This document shows positions 46,222 to 54,167 of a stretch of 54,167 nt of DNA, in pieces; within the stretch, counting starts at the first letter, position 1; each line of letters starts with the position of its first letter. The DNA comes from an uncultured Chlorobiota bacterium (GTDB lineage Bacteria > Bacteroidota > Bacteroidia > Bacteroidales > JAADGE01). The DNA is taken from contig CAMZKL010000036.1 in NCBI GenBank assembly GCA_947311255.1, forward strand, positions 1-54,167, written 5' to 3'. The notes under the pieces were generated by a model. That model did no database searches. It had not been told where the DNA came from and saw only the letters and a program-made list of their open reading frames with translations. Both the position numbers and the translations under genes were made by a program.

Positions 46222-46659
46222 TTAATGTGTATTGTCTTCTTTGTCAATTTCTGATTGATTAATATTGTATTGATACTCATAAATTTTATACTCATTCCCT
46301 CTTTTTACAAATTTTAGGCTTTCATATAATCTTGTCTCTTTTTCTGTTTCGCATTTGAACTTTAAAACTACTGTAGTTATTCCATCATTAGTACTTGTAT
46401 GAAATCCATATCTTTTATGAGATATTACTTTTCCAAACCCTTGCATATGTTGGTTAAAAACATTGTAAAAATCATTTTTAATGCCAGCATCAATTACAGA
46501 TACAGGGTCAAGTAAAGATTCCATTTTTGCTTCATTTTCATTGTTAAAAGCTTCAAAAAACTCATCCGCAGTAATTTGAGCTTTGTCAACTGATTCACAG
46601 CTTATTATTAAAAATGAGCTAAGTAAAAAAATAGGGATTATTATTTTTAGATTTTTCAT
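46222..46659 (-). CDS. small lipoprotein, DUF4878/NTF2-like
   Basis: This 145-residue protein has a lipobox cysteine at about residue 21 (LIISC). An EFFEAFNNENEAKMESLLDP segment follows and the rest is beta-rich (TTVVLKFKCETEKE), resembling NTF2-like/DUF4878 lipoproteins. The function is unknown. The 250 nt between it and the next upstream gene hold nothing clear. Confidence 0.6.
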   Translation of the reverse strand: MKNLKIIIPIFLLSSFLIISCESVDKAQITADEFFEAFNNENEAKMESLLDPVSVIDAGIKNDFYNVFNQHMQGFGKVISHKRYGFHTSTNDGITTVVLKFKCETEKETRLYESLKFVKRGNEYKIYEYQYNINQSEIDKEDNTH

Positions 46660-46710
46660 AATAGTTTGTTAAGTTAGTAGTTATGATAGTGAGAGTGCAA
46701 TATAATAAAA

Positions 46711-46774
46711 AAAAATAAAAAAACCTAATTCATACTGTTTCTCAAAAAAAAAGACAGTAATAATTTAGGTTTTT
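46711..46774 (-). terminator. terminator of the acyltransferase gene
   Basis: A long imperfect stem (AAAACCTAA..TACTGT with ACAGTA..TTAGGTTTT) is followed on the minus strand by a T run. Confidence 0.7.
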
Positions 46775-46796
46775 AACTGAAAGTAAATAACTTGTA

Positions 46797-47939
46797 TTAA
46801 GGTATTTGAATTTTATTTATTAAAGGATTCGCATAAATCCCATAAAATATTTTTTCTAATAATTTTTCTTCTCCTTCAATTGTAGTAATTGTTTTTTGGC
46901 ATTGAAATCTAAGTTTAGTTTCATCTGCTTTTTGATATTTATTTTCTTTTAAACATTTCTTAGAGTTTGTTAAAATATCAAAAGCAATATAATTGTTTTT
47001 TGTTAGTTTAAAATTAGAATAAATACAATTATCTATAATTTTTGAAAGAAGTTTAATTTTTTCATTCCTGTTTGCTACTTTGTCAAGTTTTTTAATGTTA
47101 TTATTAATCTCATCTCCAAAAACAACAGCAACTTTTCCTTTTGCACTATATAAACCTCTTCCCATATCACTTAAATCGTCGTCAACTGTTTTTTCATAAT
47201 TAAGACCTTTTATGTTTGCATATGTAGATGCAATTTTAGATTCTATGGTAGGTTCTGTTTCGTAAGAAATACTAATTGGGATAATATTAAGTTCTGAGAA
47301 ATCTTTCTCAAAATTGTTAGTTCCACTTAGGTTTAACATTTTCAATAAAGCTTCGTCTGTTGTATCATTACCATCTTTTGTTCTTCCTTCTCTTTGGGCA
47401 ATCCAAACCGATGTATTTCTGTTAGTTATTGTATCCCTTATATATGCAGATAGTTTAATTGAAGCTTGCAGCATTTCTCTTCCAACCAAATCTCGTCTAA
47501 CTACAAAAGATTTGTTTAGTCTGACAAGAGTTTCTATCCATTTGTATATCAGAAGATTATTTCCTATTGCGTTTTCGGAAGTAGAGAATCCGTTTGACAA
47601 TAAAATTTCATTAATTAGAGCCGAATCAATTATAATGTCTCTATGATTAGAAATAAAAAGATATGATTTATCTTTTTTTAGTTTGTCAATTCCCGAAATT
47701 GAAAGTTCAGAAATTGACAAGTCTAATAGACTTTTAACATAATATGAAATATATTTTGATTGAAAATCATAAACCGAATTTACTTCATTAAGCTCTTCAC
47801 TTAAATTTGCAATTCTTTCATCTGTAAAAATTTTTTTCAGAATATAAATAAACTCTTTGTCTTTTACAAGTTTTCTTAATTTATCATTAACTTCATCATC
47901 TCTATATGAGCGAATATTATCAAAATTTAGTTTTTCCAT
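46797..47939 (-). CDS. 1-acylglycerol-3-phosphate acyltransferase-like protein
   Basis: This 380-residue protein carries an acyltransferase motif FISNHRDIIIDSALI (H99), followed by SFVVRRD and WIAQREGRTKDG, which fit the PlsC/PlsB-type motif series. The second catalytic acid is spaced H-x5-D rather than the classical H-x4-D unless D101 serves. This RDxxxD variant looks like a Bacteroidota subgroup. The likely role is phospholipid synthesis at the inner membrane. Confidence 0.78.
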   Translation of the reverse strand: MEKLNFDNIRSYRDDEVNDKLRKLVKDKEFIYILKKIFTDERIANLSEELNEVNSVYDFQSKYISYYVKSLLDLSISELSISGIDKLKKDKSYLFISNHRDIIIDSALINEILLSNGFSTSENAIGNNLLIYKWIETLVRLNKSFVVRRDLVGREMLQASIKLSAYIRDTITNRNTSVWIAQREGRTKDGNDTTDEALLKMLNLSGTNNFEKDFSELNIIPISISYETEPTIESKIASTYANIKGLNYEKTVDDDLSDMGRGLYSAKGKVAVVFGDEINNNIKKLDKVANRNEKIKLLSKIIDNCIYSNFKLTKNNYIAFDILTNSKKCLKENKYQKADETKLRFQCQKTITTIEGEEKLLEKIFYGIYANPLINKIQIP

Positions 47940-47964
47940 ATGTATTTTTTGTTAATCAAATATT

Positions 47965-48303
47965 TTAAATCTCAAAAACCATTTCATATGGTCTTGAAAT
48001 CATTTTTTTTAATTCTTCGATACCAATATTTCTACTTTTACGAATAGTTTCTTTTCCTGCAAAAAAGCAAATAATTGTAGGAACTGTAAAAACACTATTC
48101 TGACCTGCAATTTCAGGAACTTTAACGGTATCTGCATAAACCATTTTTATTTTAGGAAAGTCTGAGTTCAGCATTTCATAGATTTTTGGTTTTAAGACTT
48201 TACAAACATTACATTGTTCGTGAGAAAAGTAAACTAAAACTCCGTCTTCATTTTCTAATACTGATTTAAAATCTTCTATGTTTAATAAATTTTTTAATAT
48301 CAT
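47965..48303 (-). CDS. thioredoxin family protein
   Basis: This 112-residue thioredoxin fold has the active site CNVC (residues 31-34) and cis-proline in VPTII. It has no signal peptide, so it is cytoplasmic. The CNVC dipeptide differs from the usual CGPC, suggesting a specialised redox partner. It is probably transcribed with the acyltransferase gene (25 nt apart). Confidence 0.85.
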   Translation of the reverse strand: MILKNLLNIEDFKSVLENEDGVLVYFSHEQCNVCKVLKPKIYEMLNSDFPKIKMVYADTVKVPEIAGQNSVFTVPTIICFFAGKETIRKSRNIGIEELKKMISRPYEMVFEI

Positions 48304-48412
48304 TTTAATTCTGAAATAATTATTTAAAAATATATAATTGCTTCTTAACTTTTAGTTTTAGTATCTTTATAAAACTTCTAATAAACAAATTATAATTTAT
48401 TTAGTGCAAAAT

Positions 48413-48449
48413 TAAAAAAAAATCACAGCAAATTGTATTTGCTGTGATT
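48413..48449 (-). terminator. terminator of pckA
   Basis: AATCACAGCAAA and TTTGCTGTGATT form a perfect 12-bp stem, followed on the minus strand by nine Ts. Confidence 0.9.
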
Positions 48450-48511
48450 AATAAATATAAAGATATTTTATAAACCTAAAAAGGTTTAAATTAAATTAAT
48501 GTTGTAAAAGA

Positions 48512-50134
48512 CTAAACTATTTTTGGCCCTGCCGTATCAACTAATTTCTTTGCAGCATCATTGTCTGTAAAGAACTCAAAGTTATCAATAAATCTTTGAG
48601 CTAAATCAAGGGAAGCAGCATCCCAATCTTTTGGGTCATTCCAAAGGTTTCTTGGGTTTAATAGTTTACTGTCCACAGCATTTACATATTTTGGTACAGC
48701 TAGATTAAACACAGGAATATTTTCAAATTCACCTTCATCAATAGAACCATCAAGTATAGCATTTATAATGTTTCTTGTTGAAGGAAGATCAATTCGTTTA
48801 CCTGTTCCATATGCTCCACCAATCCATCCGGTATTGACAAGGTACCCAGTTGCACCATTCATTTCCATTTTTCTTATTAATTCATCGGCATATTTAATTG
48901 GGTCTAACAATAAGAATGCTGCTCCAAAACAAGCTGAGAATGAAGGAACAGGTTCTGTAATTCCTCTTTCTGTTCCTGCAACTTTTGCAGTATAACCACT
49001 AATAAAATGGTATCTTATTTGATCAGGAGTTAGTTTAGACACAGGAGGTAATACTCCAAAAGCATCAGCAGTAAGGAAAATAACTTTTTTTGCGTGTCCT
49101 GCTTTTGAAACAGGTTTTACAATATTTTCAATATGATAAATTGGATATGAAACTCTTGTGTTTTTTGTTTTTGATGTATCTGCAAAGTCAATTACGCCAT
49201 TTTCATCAAAAGCTACGTTTTCAAGAAGTGCATCTCTTCTAATTGCATTGTATATATCTGGCTCTTTTTCAGGGTCTAAATCAATGGTTTTTGCATAGCA
49301 TCCTCCTTCAAAATTGAAAACGCCGTCATCATCCCATCCGTGTTCATCATCACCAATTAAAGCTCTGTTTGGGTCAGCAGATAAAGTTGTTTTTCCTGTT
49401 CCTGAAAGGCCAAAGAAAATAGCAGTATCACCATCTTTACCGACATTTGCAGAGCAGTGCATTGCTGCAATTCCTTTTAGTGGTAAATAATAATTCATTA
49501 CAGAGAAAATGCCTTTTTTCATTTCTCCACCATACCAACTACCACCAATAACAGCCATTTTTTCTTTTAAATTAAAAGCTGCATAAACTTCACTGTTTAA
49601 TCCGTGCTCTTTCCATTTTGGGTTTGAAGTTTTTGAAGAGTTAAATACTACAAAATCTGGTTCAAAATTTTCAAGTTCAGCATCAGTAGGTCTGATAAAC
49701 ATATTTTTCACAAAATGAGCTTGCCATGCAACTTCAACAATAAATCTTACTTTAAGTCTTGTATTTTCATTTGCTCCGGCATATCCATCTTGGACATATA
49801 ATTTTTTTCCTGATAATTGTTTTATACTATTTGCTTTTAAATTTTCCCAAATATCTTGTGAAATGGGTTTATTATCTGACGCAGGTCTGTGATCGTTTCT
49901 CCACCAAATATTACCTTTGTTTTCATCTTCTTCTACAATATATTTATCTTTTGGCGAACGTCCAGTGAAAATTCCAGTATCAACTGTAACTGCATCAAGA
50001 TTAGTTAAATAACCTTTTTCAAAGCCTTCTAAATTGCTATCAGTTTCATGTTTAAATAATTCTTCATATGAGATATTATGATATATTGTTTGTACATCAT
50101 TAATTCCATATTCACTTAAATTTAATTTAGCCAT
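48512..50134 (-). CDS. pckA: phosphoenolpyruvate carboxykinase (ATP)
   Basis: This 540-residue enzyme has the P-loop [11 protein letters not shown], the kinase-2 segment [24 protein letters not shown], and the [12 protein letters not shown] opening typical of ATP-PEPCK. It converts oxaloacetate and ATP to PEP, CO2 and ADP, the first committed gluconeogenic step. Length and motifs are normal. A TACTTTG box lies upstream of the start on the minus strand. Confidence 0.97.
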   Translation of the reverse strand: MAKLNLSEYGINDVQTIYHNISYEELFKHETDSNLEGFEKGYLTNLDAVTVDTGIFTGRSPKDKYIVEEDENKGNIWWRNDHRPASDNKPISQDIWENLKANSIKQLSGKKLYVQDGYAGANENTRLKVRFIVEVAWQAHFVKNMFIRPTDAELENFEPDFVVFNSSKTSNPKWKEHGLNSEVYAAFNLKEKMAVIGGSWYGGEMKKGIFSVMNYYLPLKGIAAMHCSANVGKDGDTAIFFGLSGTGKTTLSADPNRALIGDDEHGWDDDGVFNFEGGCYAKTIDLDPEKEPDIYNAIRRDALLENVAFDENGVIDFADTSKTKNTRVSYPIYHIENIVKPVSKAGHAKKVIFLTADAFGVLPPVSKLTPDQIRYHFISGYTAKVAGTERGITEPVPSFSACFGAAFLLLDPIKYADELIRKMEMNGATGYLVNTGWIGGAYGTGKRIDLPSTRNIINAILDGSIDEGEFENIPVFNLAVPKYVNAVDSKLLNPRNLWNDPKDWDAASLDLAQRFIDNFEFFTDNDAAKKLVDTAGPKIV

Positions 50135-50276
50135 TTTTAATAAGTTTAGTTTATTTTTAATAATTGCACAAAGTAAATAAAAAAAGATGTTAGTATCGTT
50201 ATATATTTACCTATTATAAAACACTTTTTTACTTGTTCTATAGTATAAAACAGTATTTGTATATAATTTTTAAATT

Positions 50277-51140
50277 TTAAAAAAGAGATAAACATTCTGA
50301 TAATGCACTTTCCCAATTTCTTATTTCAATATTAAATGTTTTTTTTATTTTGGTTTTGTTTAATAAACTGTATTTGGGACGTTTTGCAGGAGTTGGATAT
50401 TCTAATGTAGAAATAGGATTAACTTTACATTTCAACTTTTTTTGTTGCATAATTTCTGCCGCAAATTCTTGCCAAGAACATATGCCTTCATTTGAAAAAT
50501 GAAAAATGCCTTCAATGAAGTTATTATTATCTTTATTTGTTTTTGAAATTATTTTTAAAATTATCAATGCTAAATCTTTTGCATAAGTTGGCGAACCAAT
50601 TTGGTCTGAAACTATATTTATTTCCTTTTTATCGGTTCCCAAACGCAACATTGTTTTAACAAAGTTATGTCCAAATGATGAATATAGCCATGAAGTTCTA
50701 ATAATAATATATTTATATGCTTTTTTTGCTGAATTTTCACCTCCTAATTTAGTTTCTCCATATATAGACTGGGGGTTTGTTTTGTCAGTTTCTATGTATG
50801 GAATTTTACTATTTCCATCAAAAACATAATCAGTTGAAATGTGAATTAAATGAGCTTTATGTTTTTTTGAGAGTTTAGCAAGGTTTTCTACTGCAAAAAC
50901 ATTAATTTTTTCTGCTTTATCTTTTTCCGTTTCGGCTTTATCAACATTTGTATATGCAGCACAATTTATAATGAAATTAATTTTATTTATTGAAAAGAAA
51001 TCTTCAAGTTCTTTTTCATCAGTAATATTAAGATTATTTACATCTGTAAATAAAAAATTAAAAAGACTAAATTTATTAGATGCTTTTTTAATTTCATTTC
51101 CAAGCTGACCATTAGCACCTGTAACTAAGATTGTTTTCAT
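50277..51140 (-). CDS. rfbD: dTDP-4-dehydrorhamnose reductase-like NAD(P)-dependent reductase
   Basis: This 287-residue short-chain dehydrogenase-type protein has the opening TGANGQLG, NCAAYTNVDKAE, STDYVFDG, the catalytic YGETKLGGE and TSWLYSSFGHNFVKTM. These match RmlD, the last step of dTDP-L-rhamnose synthesis. The other rml genes are not in the window. Confidence 0.92.
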   Translation of the reverse strand: MKTILVTGANGQLGNEIKKASNKFSLFNFLFTDVNNLNITDEKELEDFFSINKINFIINCAAYTNVDKAETEKDKAEKINVFAVENLAKLSKKHKAHLIHISTDYVFDGNSKIPYIETDKTNPQSIYGETKLGGENSAKKAYKYIIIRTSWLYSSFGHNFVKTMLRLGTDKKEINIVSDQIGSPTYAKDLALIILKIISKTNKDNNNFIEGIFHFSNEGICSWQEFAAEIMQQKKLKCKVNPISTLEYPTPAKRPKYSLLNKTKIKKTFNIEIRNWESALSECLSLF

Positions 51141-51288
51141 ATTTATAAATCGCTGGTTCTTTTGTTATTTTATTTAGTAATTTCTTATTTAAAATTCAAA
51201 AACTGATTTTTATATTGTTTATTTATAGCATTATATAACTTTATAATTAAAAACTAGCAACTTAATACTTCAAAAAATTTATTAATAT

Positions 51289-51302
51289 AGTAGCCCCCTA
51301 CT
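51289..51302. other. short GC-rich stem-loop between rfbD and fbp
   Basis: AGTAG and CTACT flank CCCC. It is the only G/C-rich spot in the 250-nt gap 51141-51390. There is no T run, so its role is unclear. Confidence 0.4.
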
Positions 51303-51390
51303 CCACCAAGCAATATTTACTATTGAAATTATTTTGTTCTAGATATAAGAACATAAGCTGTTTCACGCATTGTTAAAAATGGGAAATAAT

Positions 51391-52416
51391 TTAAAGTTTT
51401 GGCTCTTTATGACCATATTTTAACATAAATTTTTCAGCTTTGTCAATCATATTTCTTGAACCAACAAAAAAAGGTTCTCTTTGATGTAAAGACTTAGGTT
51501 TTATGTCCATTATTCTGTTTCCTCTTCCATCAGTTGCTTTTCCTCCTGCTTGTTCAACTAGCATTGCCATAGGGTTACATTCATAAAGAAGTCTTAATTT
51601 TCCGGAAGGATAACCAGCTGATTTAGGATAAATAAAAATTCCGCCTTTTAATAAATTTCTATGAAAATCAGCAACTAATGACCCAATATATCTAGATGTA
51701 TATGGTCTTCCAGTGGGGCCATCAATTTCTTGGCAATATTTTAAATATTGTTTTACTCCTTCTGGAAATTTAATATAGTTACCTTCATTAATTGAATATA
51801 GGCTTCCCGAAACGGGTGTTTTTATGTCGGGATGCGACAAACAAAACTCTCCAATTGAAGGGTCTAGTGTGAAACCATTAACTCCTCTTCCTGTTGTGTA
51901 AACCATCATAGTTGATGAACCATAAATTATATATCCAGCAGCAAGTTGTTTTGTGCCTTCTTGTATAAAATCTTCAATTTTTGCTTTATGACCGATTGAA
52001 GAAATACGTTTATAAATTGAGAATATAGTTCCTATTGAAACATTTACATCTATATTTGAAGAGCCGTCAAGAGGATCCATTGTAACTATGTATTTCCCAT
52101 TTTTTGCCAGTTCATCATCAAATGCAACAACATTTTCGTTTTCTTCTGATGCTATTCCACAGCATTCTCCACTTGAACGGAGGGAACTTATAAATTTTTC
52201 ATCTGCATAAACATCTAATTTTTTTTGCTGCTCTCCTTGAATATTATCTGAGCCTGCTTCTCCTAAAATGTCAACCAAACCTGCTTTGTTAACCTCTCTA
52301 TTTACAACCTTAGCAGCAACTCCAATATGGGTAAGTAGTCTTGTTAATTCTCCTTTTGCATATGGAAAATCAGCTTGTCTTTCAATAATAAACTCATTTA
52401 ATGTTACAACTGACAT
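51391..52416 (-). CDS. fbp: fructose-1,6-bisphosphatase, class 1
   Basis: This 341-residue class I FBPase has the metal-binding signature [18 protein letters not shown] upstream, and late residues [20 protein letters not shown] typical of the substrate pocket. It hydrolyses fructose-1,6-bisphosphate in gluconeogenesis, the same pathway as pckA about 1.3 kb downstream. A TAnnTTTG box lies 28 nt upstream (52444-52451, minus). Confidence 0.96.
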   Translation of the reverse strand: MSVVTLNEFIIERQADFPYAKGELTRLLTHIGVAAKVVNREVNKAGLVDILGEAGSDNIQGEQQKKLDVYADEKFISSLRSSGECCGIASEENENVVAFDDELAKNGKYIVTMDPLDGSSNIDVNVSIGTIFSIYKRISSIGHKAKIEDFIQEGTKQLAAGYIIYGSSTMMVYTTGRGVNGFTLDPSIGEFCLSHPDIKTPVSGSLYSINEGNYIKFPEGVKQYLKYCQEIDGPTGRPYTSRYIGSLVADFHRNLLKGGIFIYPKSAGYPSGKLRLLYECNPMAMLVEQAGGKATDGRGNRIMDIKPKSLHQREPFFVGSRNMIDKAEKFMLKYGHKEPKL

Positions 52417-52443
52417 AATCTTATATTTTTATTAAAATTTGCA

Positions 52444-52451
52444 CAAAAATA
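52444..52451 (-). promoter_or_regulatory. -7 box TATTTTTG of fbp
   Basis: This is a minus-strand TAnnTTTG match giving a leader of about 20 nt to the fbp ATG at 52416. No -33 TTTG is evident. Confidence 0.45.
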
Positions 52452-52512
52452 AGTTTTTTTTATTCATTTATGATATTAATTATGATATTTGGCAACATAT
52501 AAATAATATAAA

Positions 52513-53775
52513 ATGAAGATTTTTAAATTTGGAGGTGGTATTTTAAGAAATAAGGATGATATTTTCAGACTTGTTAGTTTATTGAAAAAATATGAAAATC
52601 AAAAATTAATTATTGTTTTTTCTGCATTTTATAAAATTACAAGTAAGTTTGAAGACTTATTAAATATTTATTTTTCGGAAAATAAATTTGATTGGATTGT
52701 TTTTAATTACATTAAAAATTTTCATCTGAATTTAATAAAGTCAATTTTTGAAATTAAAGATGTTGAAATTTCAATTAATAAAATATTTAAAAGCATTGAG
52801 AATGATTTTAAAAAAGGATTAAGTGATAATTATCATTTTGAATATGACAAAATTGTTTCTTACGGAGAATTATTATCTTCATTTATTATTGCAGAATATT
52901 TAAAAAATCAAAAGTTTAATTGTAAATATGTAGATATTAGAAATGTTATTATTACAGATTCTGTTCATACAGAAGCAAAAGTAAATTGGGATGTTTCTAT
53001 TAAAAATATTATAAAAAGTTGCATATCAGATAATTTTAATTTTTGTGTAACTCAAGGATTTATTTCTTCTGATAAAAATGGTAATGCTACAACATTAGGG
53101 CGAGAAGGTAGTGATTTTACTGCTTCAATAATAGGTTTTGCTGTAAATGCAAAAGAAGTTGTTTTTTGGAAAGAAGTTAATGGTATTTACAATGCAGACC
53201 CTTCTGAAATGCCTGATTGTAAGCTGATTCCTGAGATGTCATATAAAGAAGCTGTTGAGCAAGCGTACTATGGTGCAAAAATTTTACATCCAAAAACAAT
53301 TAAGCCTCTTCAAAATAAAAAAATACCAATAAGAGTTAAATCTTTTTATGAAGGTAATGAAGAGGGAACGCGAATCATTGATATTTCAAAATTTAATTCT
53401 AACTTTTATCCAAATATTCCAATTTTTATTATTAAAGATAATCAAATATTAATTTCTATTTCTTCAAAAGATTTTTCTTTTATAACAGAACATAATTTAG
53501 TAAAGATATATTCATTGCTTTCAAAATACCTCATAAAAGTTAATTTAATGGAATCTTCTGCAATTAGTTTCTCCGTTTGTGTTACAAATGATAAGTTTAA
53601 AATTCCTAAGTTTATAAATAAATTAAAAAGTATGTTTAATGTTTTATTTAATAAGAACTTATCATTGATAACAATTAGGCATTATAATTCAGAGTCTATT
53701 AAAAAAATGGTAAATAAAAAAGAAGTTTTAATAATCCAAAAAAGTAGGCATACTGCACGTTTTGTAATAAAATAA
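52513..53775 (+). CDS. lysC: aspartate kinase
   Basis: This 420-residue aspartokinase has the opening KFGGGIL (the Bacteroidota variant of KFGG), GREGSDFTAS, WKEVNGIYNADP, and the substrate segment YGAKILHPKTIKPL. An ACT-like regulatory region is seen at the C-terminus but is short. It makes aspartyl phosphate for lysine, threonine and methionine synthesis. It is divergent from fbp and has no other amino-acid genes adjacent. Confidence 0.92.
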   Translation: MKIFKFGGGILRNKDDIFRLVSLLKKYENQKLIIVFSAFYKITSKFEDLLNIYFSENKFDWIVFNYIKNFHLNLIKSIFEIKDVEISINKIFKSIENDFKKGLSDNYHFEYDKIVSYGELLSSFIIAEYLKNQKFNCKYVDIRNVIITDSVHTEAKVNWDVSIKNIIKSCISDNFNFCVTQGFISSDKNGNATTLGREGSDFTASIIGFAVNAKEVVFWKEVNGIYNADPSEMPDCKLIPEMSYKEAVEQAYYGAKILHPKTIKPLQNKKIPIRVKSFYEGNEEGTRIIDISKFNSNFYPNIPIFIIKDNQILISISSKDFSFITEHNLVKIYSLLSKYLIKVNLMESSAISFSVCVTNDKFKIPKFINKLKSMFNVLFNKNLSLITIRHYNSESIKKMVNKKEVLIIQKSRHTARFVIK

Positions 53776-53803
53776 TTTTTTTTAACATTTTTTATGTGAT
53801 TTT

Positions 53804-53835
53804 TTTGTCTTAATTTATAATTATTTTACATTTGC
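53804..53835 (+). promoter_or_regulatory. consensus promoter of tRNA-Ser
   Basis: TTTG (53804-53807), 20 nt, then TACATTTG (53828-53835) is a full Bacteroidota promoter, ending 13 nt before the tRNA 5' end. Confidence 0.75.
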
Positions 53836-53848
53836 ACTCCCTTTTAAG

Positions 53849-53936
<88 letters not shown>

Positions 53937-53978
53937 AAATTAAAAAAAGGAAAAAGTTTTTTTTTAAAATTTTTATTT

Positions 53979-53986
53979 TACTTTTG
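53979..53986 (+). promoter_or_regulatory. -7 box TACTTTTG of tRNA-Pro
   Basis: It lies in a segment nearly identical to that before tRNA-Ser (TTATTTTAC.TTTGCA.TC), so the two tRNAs share a promoter and start-site design. The leader is about 40 nt and contains a hairpin at 53992-54021. Confidence 0.55.
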
Positions 53987-53991
53987 CATTC

Positions 53992-54021
53992 GCAATAAAA
54001 AAATGGGTTTAGTTTTATTGC
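53992..54021 (+). other. stem-loop in the tRNA-Pro leader
   Basis: GCAATAAAA and TTTTATTGC form a perfect 9-bp stem with a 12-nt loop between the -7 box and the tRNA. It may guide 5' processing or act as a weak terminator for tRNA-Ser read-through. Confidence 0.5.
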
Positions 54022-54032
54022 AAAAAATCATT

Positions 54033-54107
54033 CGGGGCGTAGCGCAGCCCGGTTAGCGCATCTGCTTTGGGAGCAGAGGGTCGCAGGTTCGAATCCTGCC
54101 GCCCCGA
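54033..54107 (+). tRNA. tRNA-Pro (UGG anticodon)
   Basis: The acceptor CGGGGCG pairs with CGCCCCG. The anticodon arm TCTGC-TTTGGGA-GCAGA has anticodon TGG, and the T arm is GCAGG-TTCGAAT-CCTGC. The discriminator base is A. Confidence 0.95.
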
Positions 54108-54117
54108 CTTGATAATC

Positions 54118-54148
54118 AAAGGTTTACATTAATTTGTAAACCTTTTTT
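54118..54148 (+). terminator. terminator of tRNA-Pro
   Basis: AAAGGTTTACA pairs with TGTAAACCTTT around a 6-nt loop and is followed by Ts. Confidence 0.85.
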
Positions 54149-54167
54149 AATTCCATTTGTACACGAT

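Noticed and set aside
48476..48489. Small hairpin AAACCTAAAAAGGTTT after pckA
   Set aside because: The stem is five or six bp of mostly A/T; the stronger terminator at 48413-48449 explains transcript ending.

Overview
The window reads as a chromosomal segment of an AT-rich Bacteroidota bacterium, most likely a free-living or sediment Bacteroidales-type lineage. The evidence is a giant secreted protein with a type IX secretion (T9SS) C-terminal sorting domain, fused ccoN-ccoO of the cbb3 oxidase, DUF6272/DUF1987 (SiaB/SiaC-like) partner-switching genes, an ATP-type PEP carboxykinase, and many TAnnTTTG promoter -7 boxes typical of the Bacteroidota primary sigma factor. No rRNA, CRISPR array, complete IS or prophage is visible. 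Three tRNAs are present: Arg-CCU, Ser-GCU and Pro-UGG.

Layout. Positions 1-1020 hold a 15-bp inverted repeat and an MtfA-like peptidase. Positions 1117-6543 hold a block that looks richer in G/C. It contains a complete GMC oxidoreductase, a tight three-gene unit (HAMP-PP2C phosphatase, outer-membrane barrel, YfiR-like periplasmic protein), and a second 216-bp copy of only the 3' end of the GMC gene. This arrangement resembles a single-crossover (Campbell-type) insertion. Positions 6583-14312 hold small membrane proteins, an M16 peptidase homologue lacking its zinc motif, DUF805, a DUF5684 remnant, a methyltransferase, a HEAT-like protein, a YgjV/GNAT fusion, a dihydropyrimidinase-like enzyme and an ankyrin lipoprotein. 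Positions 14344-20137 (minus strand) hold a PAS histidine kinase and a very large beta-helix T9SS protein. That protein is split by a G7 tract and carries eight invariant FIEQNAEK octapeptides.

Positions 20640-27125 hold a promoter, two tandem SiaB-like kinases, a SiaC-like protein, xseB, a terminator, and a 1557-residue phosphatase joining two SBP3 domains, a beta-propeller, a Y_Y_Y domain and PP2C. Positions 27325-34210 hold the cbb3 oxidase region: ccoS, ccoNO (with an extra heme domain), ccoQ, a monoheme ccoP, ccoG, ccoH/fixH, a SafE-like membrane protein and a cytochrome c lipoprotein. Positions 34305-52416 are almost all minus strand: RNase R, an Ig-like lipoprotein, PPK2, a TPR-PP2C phosphatase, a degenerate histidine kinase with a receiver domain, secreted proteins, an acyltransferase, a thioredoxin, pckA, rfbD-like and fbp. 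A ferredoxin and tRNA-Arg sit on the plus strand within this stretch. The window ends with aspartate kinase, tRNA-Ser and tRNA-Pro.

Two themes stand out. One is signalling through PP2C (SpoIIE-type) phosphatases: three are present with quite different sensor halves, and only one is next to the SiaB/SiaC partners they might act on. The other is microaerobic respiration combined with gluconeogenesis (pckA, fbp). The strongest candidates for undescribed biology are the YfiR-linked PP2C sensor operon in the inserted block, the SiaBBC-XseB-PP2C locus, and the FIEQNAEK beta-helix protein with a possible phase-variable G tract. All function statements are read from sequence motifs without database searches.
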